DNA from: JANOZM01 sp031429355
GTDB lineage: Bacteria; Pseudomonadota; Gammaproteobacteria; Burkholderiales; Burkholderiaceae_E
Assembly: GCA_031429355.1 (NCBI GenBank)
Contig: JANOZM010000021.1
Location: 186,001 to 250,000 of the forward strand
Direction of reading: 5' to 3'
DNA length: 64,000 nucleotides
The stretch's first letter is position 1, and every line of letters starts with the position of its first letter. The notes under the pieces are model-generated. The model saw nothing but the letters and a program-made list of their open reading frames with translations, searched no databases and was not told the origin of the DNA. Shown here piece by piece: positions 8,083 through 15,690 of this stretch. The position numbers were made by a program, and so were the translations under genes.

Positions 8083-10593
8083 CTATTCCATTCGTAAACT
8101 AATCATTGGCGGCGTTTGCACAATTTTACGTAAGCCCCACCAGCCCGCCAATAAAGCGGCAGTTGCGCCGGCCACAACACCAACCACAATCGGCCACAAA
8201 CTAATGCTCATATTAAATTCGAAAATTGTTCGGGCTAAAACCACACCTACGGCTACTGCTCCGATGCCCGCCATTAAGCCTGCCAACCCACCCGTTAATA
8301 GCAACTCGGCCGACAAACTTCGCGTGAGTTGTTGACGCGATGCGCCTAGGGCACGCATAAGCGCGGTTTCGCGTTGCCGTTCTTGTTGACCCGCTGATTG
8401 AGCGGCATACAACACTAACAATCCGGCCAACAATGTAAAGCCAAACAAAAATTCTACCGCGCGCGAAATTTGGTCCAATACCGTTTGCACTTGCTTCAAA
8501 ATATTGTCGGTATCAAACACCGTCAGGTTGGGGAAAGTGCGCACTAATTGATCGACTACTTGGCGTTTATCGGCCGGGACATGCAAAGCGGTCACAAAAG
8601 TTTGTGGCGCAGTAAGCATCGGCTTTGGTGACGCCACCATGAAGAAATTCACCTTCATCGAATCCCACACTACTTTACGAAAACCAACCACTTTTAGTAA
8701 CGTTGTTTCACCCGCAATATCAAACGCTAAATCGTCGTTAACTTTTAAATTTAAGGTCGCGGCCATGCCCTCCTCTACCGACACTTCGGCAGCGTTTGGG
8801 TTAATCCAACGACCTTCGATTGTGGAGTTATGTGCGGGTTGCTCGGTCATGTAAGAGACATTAAATTCACGATCTAACATGCGTTTGGCACGCTCGTTAA
8901 ACAGCTCTAAATTAATTTCTTGACCGTTAATACGAATTAACCTTGCACGCACCATTGGCGCTAAATCGCTCGTGCCATTTACCGCCAATCCCGCTTTTTT
9001 TAATGCTTCGGCCACGCCATCACGTTGATCGGGTTGAATGTTTATAACAAAGCGATTGGGTGCATTTGGTGGACTCGCTTTGCGCCAACTATCGAGCAAA
9101 TCATTGCGGGTTACGGTTAGCAACAACAGTGCCATTAGGCTAACGGCAAGCGCCACCATTTGCGCAATAGATGTCACACCGCGCTTGGACCAACCGGCCA
9201 ACACAACCCGCAACATGGCAAGCCCGCGCCCCTTCGAAGCGCGCCCAGCCGAAGCCACTAAGCGCATTAAGCCCCAAGCGACTAAGGCAAAGACTAAGGC
9301 CGCAATAACGAAACCACCCAAGGCAATGCTGGCTAATTTTAAATCGCCCGCAAACCAAATCATCAGTGCCATTACGGCTACAAATGCAACGCCTCCTGAA
9401 ACCCACGCCAACTGGCCCGGTGCGCCTAAGTCGCGACGCAAGACACGAATGGGTGCAACACCGGCTAAACGCACGACAGGTAGTCCCGCAAAACCTAACA
9501 ACAACACTAGCCCGGCCAGCGCTGCTTGAATAGCGGGGGCAAAACTAGGTTGTGGCAACGCAATGGTTAGAAGCGAACCGACCGCACTAATTAAAACGTA
9601 ATGCGCTGCGTAGCCGATGACAACACCGACAACGGCTGCACCAATGGCAATCCAAACTAGCTCTAACAAAAGTAAGCGAGCCATTTGGCCTTGGGGCAAT
9701 CCAATGGCACGCATGACGGCACATCCGTCTAAGTGCCGTTCGGCAAAACGGCGGGCCGCTAATGCTATGGCAGTTGCAGCGATTAAAGCGCTTAACAAAG
9801 CCACTAACGAAAGAAACCGCTCGGCGCGATCTAAGGTGTTACGCAATTCGGGCCGCCCACCACGAAGATCTTCGAAGCGTTGACCCGACCCTACTTTTTG
9901 AGCCGCTACAAACGCATCGACCTTAACCAAATCGCCCGATAACAAAACACGGTAGCCCACACGACTACCCGCTTGCACTAAACGCGAACGCTCTAAGTCT
10001 TGCAAATTGATTAAAGCGCGTGGTGCAAAATTGACAAAATTTGCGCCACGATCCGGCTCCATCGTAATGAGCTTTGTAATTTGCAATTGCAACTCACCAA
10101 GCTCGACTGAATCGCCAATAGATGCGTTGAGCATCGACAATAATGCCGGGTCTAACCATACGGTTCCGGGCGCAGGAATTTCGCGGGTTTCGGCACCTAA
10201 TTCACCGACCTTATCGCTGACTTTTAAATTACCGCGTAAGGGGTAGCCGGTACTGACCGCTTTTAACGAACTCAATTGCGGCGCTACTTCGCGCGCTTTG
10301 GGGCCGGTTGCGCCTACCATGCTGGGAAACACCACGGTATCGGCAATTGTTAGACCCGCTTGTTTTGCAGCGGCGCGAAACTCTTGACCTACCGGCACGT
10401 CGGAGTTTAAGACCGCATCTGCACCTAATAACGCCCGAGCTTGCGAACTTAACGCTTTACTCATGCGGTCTGCAAAAAAACCAACGCTAGAAAGTGCCGC
10501 TACCGCTAGGGCTACCGCCACTAACAATAATCTTAATTCTCCGGCTCGCCAATCGCGCGCGAGCATGCGCCAAGACTGTTGCAATACGTTCAT
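8083..10593 (-). CDS. FtsX/YbbP-type ABC transporter permease
   Basis: An 836-residue membrane protein with two FtsX-type permease modules. There is one N-terminal helix (about 18-38), a large periplasmic domain, three helices around 265-370, further helices around 390-495, a second periplasmic domain (about 500-700) and three C-terminal helices. The sequence ALMRALGASRQQL is the conserved cytoplasmic coupling helix near the end. This layout matches YbbP-like permeases, which pair with a YbbA/LolD-type ATPase and are thought to work on envelope lipids or hydrophobic compounds. No ATPase partner gene is adjacent here. Its ATG overlaps the upp stop as ATGA. Confidence 0.85.
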   Translation of the reverse strand: MNVLQQSWRMLARDWRAGELRLLLVAVALAVAALSSVGFFADRMSKALSSQARALLGADAVLNSDVPVGQEFRAAAKQAGLTIADTVVFPSMVGATGPKAREVAPQLSSLKAVSTGYPLRGNLKVSDKVGELGAETREIPAPGTVWLDPALLSMLNASIGDSVELGELQLQITKLITMEPDRGANFVNFAPRALINLQDLERSRLVQAGSRVGYRVLLSGDLVKVDAFVAAQKVGSGQRFEDLRGGRPELRNTLDRAERFLSLVALLSALIAATAIALAARRFAERHLDGCAVMRAIGLPQGQMARLLLLELVWIAIGAAVVGVVIGYAAHYVLISAVGSLLTIALPQPSFAPAIQAALAGLVLLLGFAGLPVVRLAGVAPIRVLRRDLGAPGQLAWVSGGVAFVAVMALMIWFAGDLKLASIALGGFVIAALVFALVAWGLMRLVASAGRASKGRGLAMLRVVLAGWSKRGVTSIAQMVALAVSLMALLLLTVTRNDLLDSWRKASPPNAPNRFVINIQPDQRDGVAEALKKAGLAVNGTSDLAPMVRARLIRINGQEINLELFNERAKRMLDREFNVSYMTEQPAHNSTIEGRWINPNAAEVSVEEGMAATLNLKVNDDLAFDIAGETTLLKVVGFRKVVWDSMKVNFFMVASPKPMLTAPQTFVTALHVPADKRQVVDQLVRTFPNLTVFDTDNILKQVQTVLDQISRAVEFLFGFTLLAGLLVLYAAQSAGQQERQRETALMRALGASRQQLTRSLSAELLLTGGLAGLMAGIGAVAVGVVLARTIFEFNMSISLWPIVVGVVAGATAALLAGWWGLRKIVQTPPMISLRME

Positions 10594-11225
10594 TTAGTTC
10601 CAAATAATCGATCACCCGCATCGCCCAAACCAGGGACGATATACGCGTGTTCATTCAGTTTTTCATCCAATGCGGCTGTGTACACATGCACATCGGGGTG
10701 TTCGTCTAACATGACCTTGACGCCTTCGGGCGCGGCCACTAAACAAATAGCGCTAATATCTTTTGCACCCGCATCTTTTAATCGACCAATGGCCGCCGCC
10801 ATCGAATGGCCCGTGGCTAGCATTGGGTCAAGCACCATTACTTTACGTTCGCCCAAATTGTCGGGCGTTTTTAAATAGTATTCAATCGGCACTAAAGTTT
10901 GCGGATCGCGATACAAACCAATATGGCCAACTCGTGCCGACGGAATCAGTTCTAACATGCCATCGAGCAAGCCTAAACCGGCGCGTAAAATTGGCATAAA
11001 ACACAATTTTTTTCCACCCAGAATAGGCCCGTCCATTTCCGTTAAAGGCGTTTCGATACGGCGCGTTGTCATGGGTAAATCGCGGGTTGCTTCAAACAAT
11101 AACAGAGGTGAAATTTCACGCAATAACACGCGAAATTCGCCGGTTGAAACTTCTTTGCGGCGCATTAGCGTTAATTTGTGTTGCACTAAGGGGTGGTCAA
11201 TAACGGTTAGATTTTTGAAAGTCAT
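10590..11225 (-). CDS. upp: Uracil phosphoribosyltransferase (URC6-like member of the URC cluster)
   Basis: A 211-residue enzyme of normal length for the family that converts uracil and PRPP to UMP. The PRPP-binding motif DPMLATGHS is at 133-141, and the ARTRR-type flexible loop is represented by PMTTRRIETP (51-60). A C-terminal PGLGDAGDRLFGT motif forms the uracil pocket. It lies downstream of DUF1688 (URC4) and GTP cyclohydrolase II-like (URC1) genes on the same strand, so here it probably serves uracil breakdown as well as salvage. There is a 48-base gap to the URC4 gene and an ATGA overlap with the downstream permease. Confidence 0.93.
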   Translation of the reverse strand: MTFKNLTVIDHPLVQHKLTLMRRKEVSTGEFRVLLREISPLLLFEATRDLPMTTRRIETPLTEMDGPILGGKKLCFMPILRAGLGLLDGMLELIPSARVGHIGLYRDPQTLVPIEYYLKTPDNLGERKVMVLDPMLATGHSMAAAIGRLKDAGAKDISAICLVAAPEGVKVMLDEHPDVHVYTAALDEKLNEHAYIVPGLGDAGDRLFGTK

Positions 11226-11273
11226 TTTTTTCTCGGTGCGTTTTAACTTGGTGCAAGTTATTCGTTTTTAAAT

Positions 11274-12449
11274 TTAAAACACCGTGCCATCTGAAACAAT
11301 GGTCAACGGCGGCCCACCGCCCTTACGTTCTTGCGCTGCGGCTATTCTACCGGCTAGCCAAGAGCCGCCTTGCAGGATTTTAACTAAAGGCAATTGCTGC
11401 GCTGATAGGTTCAGTTCGCCGCGAATTGATTGGGCTATCTCGTCTAAAAGCGCTACGGTTAACGCACGCCATTCAACAATAAATTCGTCACTTACTTGCC
11501 AAGATTTTTGCATCGCTTGTCCATCTACTGGTAACAAAACTTTGCGATCTAACAAAAGACCACCGTTTCTGTACTCGGGGAGCCCCGTCATTGCATCTAA
11601 ATCCGTAATTTCAATACCAGCCCATTGCAAGGGTTCCATTAACGAATAAGACAACCATTGGGACAATTTATGAAACGGCACCAAGCCACTGGTCGCATCG
11701 TTTTTTTCTATTGCGCTATGCCGCCAGCAATCACCCAAACTGTGGCCACCTAAAGTTAAACGTACCGGCCAAATAGGGGCGAACTTTTCTAGTACCGTTG
11801 CTAACACTTGTTTGGCAGCCAGTTTTTTGTTGATGGCTTGAGCAATTAAATCATCGGCTAATTGCCCAAGTCGTTCGGGGTAAATGCCGCCTAGTTTTTG
11901 AATTAACTGCGCCCTTGGCTCGACGCCAATAAGCGGATTTTGCTCGCTAACTTGAAAACCCTTAGCCAAGCTATGTGCAGTAAATTCGCTTAGTTTTTTT
12001 GAAGTGGCAAACACACCGCTTTGGAACAAATGAAAGCTCGCAATAGCAAGCCCCTCGGAACGGGCAAATTTTTGACCGTTTTCTAGGTAAGACCAGTCGG
12101 GTCCGGCACCGGCATCGAGCAATACGCTAGTAACGGCTAGTTCGATTCCAGTGCGCGCAATTTCAGCACCGCTGCTGTCGTTTTTTCTTAGTTGCTCGAT
12201 CAGCGGTTTAGCCCGATCGACTCCGCCGACCTCGAAGTGCCGCCAACGGCTATGAAACGGCACATCAAGACTTGGGTAATTATCGCGCGTTACTTGCAAA
12301 ACAAATTGTGCGCAAGATTTTAAAGCGGCTTCATCTAAACTGAAATGCTGCGACTGCCCCGCCCGCACGCGGGCCAACAGCTCGTGCGCGCGTTCTCGAA
12401 TGGTTGCAGGGTCTCGTAGCTGAGCAATTAAAGCTGCAGTGTTACTCAT
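11274..12449 (-). CDS. DUF1688 family protein, URC4/Urg3-like, uracil catabolism
   Basis: About 391 residues, matching the DUF1688 family whose fungal members are URC4 (Lachancea) and Urg3. The biochemical step is not established. Seen: N-terminal LRDPATIRERA helix, the conserved PFHSRWRHFE motif (about 79-88), ENGQKFARSEGLA, a GGLLLD segment and a C-terminal SDGTVF ending shared by the family. A frame extension to 12470 exists, but the ATG at 12449 sits in an ATGAGTAA overlap with the URC1 stop and has AAGGGG upstream, so it is preferred. Position between URC1- and URC6-like genes strongly supports the pathway assignment. Confidence 0.88.
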   Translation of the reverse strand: MSNTAALIAQLRDPATIRERAHELLARVRAGQSQHFSLDEAALKSCAQFVLQVTRDNYPSLDVPFHSRWRHFEVGGVDRAKPLIEQLRKNDSSGAEIARTGIELAVTSVLLDAGAGPDWSYLENGQKFARSEGLAIASFHLFQSGVFATSKKLSEFTAHSLAKGFQVSEQNPLIGVEPRAQLIQKLGGIYPERLGQLADDLIAQAINKKLAAKQVLATVLEKFAPIWPVRLTLGGHSLGDCWRHSAIEKNDATSGLVPFHKLSQWLSYSLMEPLQWAGIEITDLDAMTGLPEYRNGGLLLDRKVLLPVDGQAMQKSWQVSDEFIVEWRALTVALLDEIAQSIRGELNLSAQQLPLVKILQGGSWLAGRIAAAQERKGGGPPLTIVSDGTVF

Positions 12450-13683
12450 CCAGCTTACGCCCCTTTTCAACCGTTAATTCATCGGCAGACGGTGTGTAAG
12501 CTGAAAAATAACCGGCGGCTTTTTTTGCATCCATTTCAACTTTTGCATCATCGGGAATTAAGTAATCTGGAATTTCGACGCGCTCTTTGACGTTGATGCC
12601 GCTACGCACTAAAGGCTCGAACTTCATATTACTCATCGAGACAAATCGGTCGATGCGCGTTACACCTAACCAATGCAACACATCGGGCATCAGTTCTTGA
12701 AAACGCATGTCCTGTACGCCCGCCACGCATTCGGTGCGCTCAAAATATTTCTCGGCACGGTCGCCACCAACTTGGCGTTTACGGGCGTTATACACTAAAA
12801 ATTTAGTGACTTCGCCAAGGGCTCGGCCCTCTTTTCGATTGTAAATAATTAACCCACCACCATCTTGTTGTGCAGTCTCGATACAGACTTCGATGCCGTG
12901 CACTAAATAGGGTCGGCAAGTGCAAATATCCGAACCAAATACATCCGAGCCATTGCACTCATCATGTACACGGCAAGCCAGTGGTTTTGCGTGATTGGTT
13001 AGCGCATCTAAATCACCCATGTAATAAACGGTGATACCACCAATGGGCGGCAAGAAAACATGCAAATCGGGTCGCGTTACCAGTTCTGGAAACATGCCAC
13101 CGGTAAACTCGAATAAATCGCGGCGTAATTTTGTTTCGGGAATGTCAAAACGCTCAGCGATGCCGGGCAACCACCAAACGGGTTCGATCGCCGCTTTAGT
13201 AACTTTGACATCACCGTTTTCTTGCAAAATATCGCCGTCGGGCTTTAAGCGGCCTTTCTTAATCGCATTTTGTAACTCGGGCATATTGATATGCGCTTTA
13301 GTTACTGCAATAGTTGGGCGAACATCGGTGTTGCTGCCTAGCTCGTCTTTAAAAACATCGGCAACCAAATGCCCCCAAGGATCTAGTGAGACAATCTTTT
13401 TCGCATCGCCCCATTGCGGGTGCGGGCCAATAGGTTCGGCTGGCGAAGTATTAGTTAAGTCGGGAATGTGATCGGGTGATAATTGACCAGCTGCAATTGC
13501 CAACGCCCTATAAAGTGCGTAGGACCCTGCATGCGAACCAATTGCGTTGCGCGTTTGTCCGGCCCGCATAGACGACAAAACCGGCCCACGCTGTCTTGCT
13601 GTTGCTGCCCCCCAAATGACTTTGGGGGTTGTTTCGCCGGTCTGCTGCGAGCCGGTGTGTGACGTTAGGATGATTGGTTTCAT
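12442..13683 (-). CDS. GTP cyclohydrolase II-like protein, URC1/Urg1-like, uracil catabolism
   Basis: About 413 residues, longer than ribosynthetic RibA. An N-terminal region of about 190 residues precedes the GTP cyclohydrolase II core. Zinc cysteines with the RibA spacing are visible at Cys243, Cys254 and Cys256 (CRVHDEC...CTC), followed by GGGLIIYNRKEGRALG (about 275-290), the GTP-handling loop. Members with this layout beside DUF1688 genes are URC1/Urg1 homologues acting on uracil-derived compounds rather than making riboflavin (known from yeast; inferred here). The frame extends upstream to 13773, but ATG at 13683 has a GGGAGAG ribosome site and begins the conserved sequence. First gene of the URC set. 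Confidence 0.88.
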   Translation of the reverse strand: MKPIILTSHTGSQQTGETTPKVIWGAATARQRGPVLSSMRAGQTRNAIGSHAGSYALYRALAIAAGQLSPDHIPDLTNTSPAEPIGPHPQWGDAKKIVSLDPWGHLVADVFKDELGSNTDVRPTIAVTKAHINMPELQNAIKKGRLKPDGDILQENGDVKVTKAAIEPVWWLPGIAERFDIPETKLRRDLFEFTGGMFPELVTRPDLHVFLPPIGGITVYYMGDLDALTNHAKPLACRVHDECNGSDVFGSDICTCRPYLVHGIEVCIETAQQDGGGLIIYNRKEGRALGEVTKFLVYNARKRQVGGDRAEKYFERTECVAGVQDMRFQELMPDVLHWLGVTRIDRFVSMSNMKFEPLVRSGINVKERVEIPDYLIPDDAKVEMDAKKAAGYFSAYTPSADELTVEKGRKLDE

Positions 13684-13808
13684 CTCTCCCAGACTATACT
13701 GATTATCTGCGGCATTGCAACATATTCGATCTGGCGCTAGCAAAATTCCCAAGTACAATTCAAAGCTATCCAATCAAATCAAGCCAAAGATTGCAAGGCG
13801 CCTACTAC

Positions 13809-14087
13809 ATGACCGATTCAAACCAACCCCAAGAACAAACCAACACATTAATCATGCCCGACCGTATCGCTGTCGACCCCAATAGCAAGTTTTTCAACCA
13901 AGCCATTTTAGAAAAGGGCGTGGGTATTATTTTTAACGGTAAACGACGCCACGACGTTGAAGAATTTTGCATCAGTGAAGGTTGGATTACGATTGAGCAC
14001 GCACGCGCAAAAGACCGGTTTGGCAAACCATTAATGGTTAAGCTAAAAGGTGTTGTGGAAGCGTTTGTTGAGACTGACGCTGCCTAA
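13809..14087 (+). CDS. DUF3297 family protein
   Basis: A 92-residue protein matching DUF3297, a small family of unknown function. Seen: PDRIAVDPNSKFFN, GIIFNGKRRHDVEEFCISEGWI and a C-terminal basic/hydrophobic stretch; no signal peptide or membrane segment. An open frame continues upstream to 13674, but the ATG at 13809 begins the family-conserved part; the upstream extension would overlap the divergent URC1 gene. A loose AAGG lies about 12 bases upstream. It is convergent with the amidase gene, 15 bases apart. Function unknown. Confidence 0.85.
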   Translation: MTDSNQPQEQTNTLIMPDRIAVDPNSKFFNQAILEKGVGIIFNGKRRHDVEEFCISEGWITIEHARAKDRFGKPLMVKLKGVVEAFVETDAA

Positions 14088-14102
14088 ATTAGAACGCGGA
14101 GG

Positions 14103-14663
14103 TTATTTGTAAACTCGGCCTAAAATCGCTTCATGCGGAAAGGCTGCTCCAGGGTCTACTTTACGACGCTTAGTACGATCACACGGCATCAAAGCGCTGT
14201 CTAGATCCGAATGGCGCTTAATTCCGTTACGAGCAATATTGCGCCGTTGTTTTATATCGCTTAATAAATTAACTAACGCACTTAGTTGCGCTTCGGGAAA
14301 TACATCGACGCCATCCCCGTCGTTTATTAACTCGATAGAAATTGATCGGCCGCTATAGCGGAACACATGATGGGCCACTTGCCCTTCGGGAATACTTTTT
14401 CGTAAAGTACCATCGCGATCAATCATGTAGTGAATACCCAAACTAGGGTGGGCTTCAATGTTGCGCATATTTTCCTCGAACGCACCGGCCTTGACCCAAA
14501 TTGGTTTGCCGGTTTTTACATCACAAGTCGGGCCACCAGTGGAATGAATGACCACCATATCGATTGCTTCGGTTCGTACGGGGCCATTACGCCGAGCGTG
14601 TGCTTCGGTTAAACATAGGGCGTTAATCGCGATCGCAAGCACTACAATTTTCAACAAAAACAT
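14103..14663 (-). CDS. Exported N-acetylmuramoyl-L-alanine amidase (Amidase_2)
   Basis: A 186-residue zinc amidase predicted to cut the bond between muramic acid and the peptide stem in the periplasm. Residues 1-24 are a signal peptide ending AHA. The AmpD-type zinc ligands are visible: His40 in MVVIHST, His151 in KRHSDLD and Asp170 in KVDPGAAF; the AHHV segment (97-100) lies near the substrate groove. It is shorter than AmiD-type lipoproteins and has no lipobox or peptidoglycan-binding domain. It follows the exported methyltransferase gene by 7 bases and is probably co-transcribed. Role may be turnover or recycling of wall peptides. Confidence 0.87.
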   Translation of the reverse strand: MFLLKIVVLAIAINALCLTEAHARRNGPVRTEAIDMVVIHSTGGPTCDVKTGKPIWVKAGAFEENMRNIEAHPSLGIHYMIDRDGTLRKSIPEGQVAHHVFRYSGRSISIELINDGDGVDVFPEAQLSALVNLLSDIKQRRNIARNGIKRHSDLDSALMPCDRTKRRKVDPGAAFPHEAILGRVYK

Positions 14664-14670
14664 TGCAAAT

Positions 14671-15492
14671 CTACTTCCTAAAAATAATGACGTGCTGCCA
14701 AGGCAGGCGTTTACCCGTACGTTCCCATATTAACGCATGCACCGCAGCTTCGGCGCGAACTTGGGCTTCGGTCATTTTATGAATTTCTTTAATCGGTACA
14801 AAAGAATCTTCGGCACGATACTCAACAAAAACTAAACGGCCACCCGGCTTCAGTGCCTTAACTATGCTTTGCATCATTTCATAAGGGTACTCAAGCTCAT
14901 GATAAACGTCGACCATAATCGCCATATCAATAGACCCATCGGCTAACTTTACCTGATCGGATTCGCCCAGAACAGCAGTGATGTTGGGAATTTTTTCACG
15001 CGCTGCAAGACGTTCTAACAGCGTCACCATTTGGGGTTGCACATCAACCGCAAACACACGGCCCTTTGCGCCAACCAGGGGCGCAATACGCCGCGAAAAA
15101 TAACCGGTACCGGCACCAATGTCGGCAACCACCATGCCTGGTTTTACGTCTAACTCCTTAATGAGTAAATCGGTGCGCTCTTCTTTTTCGCGTTCTTCGC
15201 GCTCTAACCAACCAGCGCCTTGCCAACCCATAATGCCCGCAATTTCGCGGCCCATGTAGCGTTTACCAATACCATCAGGGCTTGCCATAATTTTTGTATA
15301 GCGTGATTGGTCGGAAGGCGTCGTTGTAGGCGATTTATCAGGGGACGTCGTTGTGGACTTCGCAGGCGATTTATCTTGGGCTTGCATTTGAGTTTGCGCT
15401 TGCGTTTGACTTAACACCGGCGGCGCAAAATTTGAAGCAATAAGAAATACCGTAGTGCAAACGATGGAGCGCAAAGTTAAAGGTCGAATCAT
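14671..15492 (-). CDS. Exported class I SAM-dependent methyltransferase
   Basis: A 273-residue protein. Residues 1-28 look like a signal peptide (cleavage near VLSQ), followed by a low-complexity Gln/Ser/Thr/Pro/Lys linker (about 30-62). A Rossmann methyltransferase domain then carries motif I VVADIGAGTGYFS (121-133) and the acidic strand after it. A conserved YMGREIAGIMGWQGAGWLER segment (79-98) precedes the domain. Homologues with export signals are widespread in proteobacteria, but their substrate is not known, and a periplasmic SAM enzyme is puzzling. It is co-directional with the amidase. Confidence 0.82.
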   Translation of the reverse strand: MIRPLTLRSIVCTTVFLIASNFAPPVLSQTQAQTQMQAQDKSPAKSTTTSPDKSPTTTPSDQSRYTKIMASPDGIGKRYMGREIAGIMGWQGAGWLEREEREKEERTDLLIKELDVKPGMVVADIGAGTGYFSRRIAPLVGAKGRVFAVDVQPQMVTLLERLAAREKIPNITAVLGESDQVKLADGSIDMAIMVDVYHELEYPYEMMQSIVKALKPGGRLVFVEYRAEDSFVPIKEIHKMTEAQVRAEAAVHALIWERTGKRLPWQHVIIFRK

Positions 15493-15581
15493 TGCCGTCT
15501 TTAAAGGTTATTCAATTCGGTAAGGATAGATGGAATTAGGTCGTTAAACAGGCCTTTCACTGATAACTTATAGGGGAATTT

Positions 15582-15608
15582 ATGAAATTAACCAAACCAT
15601 CACAGTAG
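15582..15608 (+). other. Eight-codon mini-ORF with a strong ribosome site
   Basis: ATG AAA TTA ... TAG encodes MKLTKPSQ, preceded by AGGGG at 15572-15576 with ideal spacing. It lies about 83 bases upstream of the M16 protease start and immediately before a 20-base direct repeat. It may be a leader peptide or the relic start of a deleted gene. No Thr, Ile or other amino-acid run that would indicate classic attenuation is present. Confidence 0.3.
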
Positions 15609-15633
15609 GCCAACATTACAGTTCCCTGCTAAC

Positions 15634-15680
15634 CTTGACTCATTCGTATTGATTTTTCGTCTTGACTCTTTCGTATTGAT
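15634..15680 (+). repeat. Two 20-base direct repeats upstream of the M16 protease gene
   Basis: CTTGACTCATTCGTATTGAT at 15634-15653 recurs at 15661-15680 with one change, a 27-base period. Each copy contains a TTGACT that could serve as a -35 element. The second copy lies 10 bases before the likely start codon at 15691. A duplicated promoter element or a tandem operator is possible; neither can be proved from sequence alone. Confidence 0.6.
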
Positions 15681-15690
15681 AATTAGTCTA

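Noticed and set aside
9038..9529. 163-residue open frame on the plus strand
   Set aside because: It lies wholly antisense to the FtsX-type permease, has a low-complexity Lys/Thr/Ala composition without family likeness, and no ribosome site.
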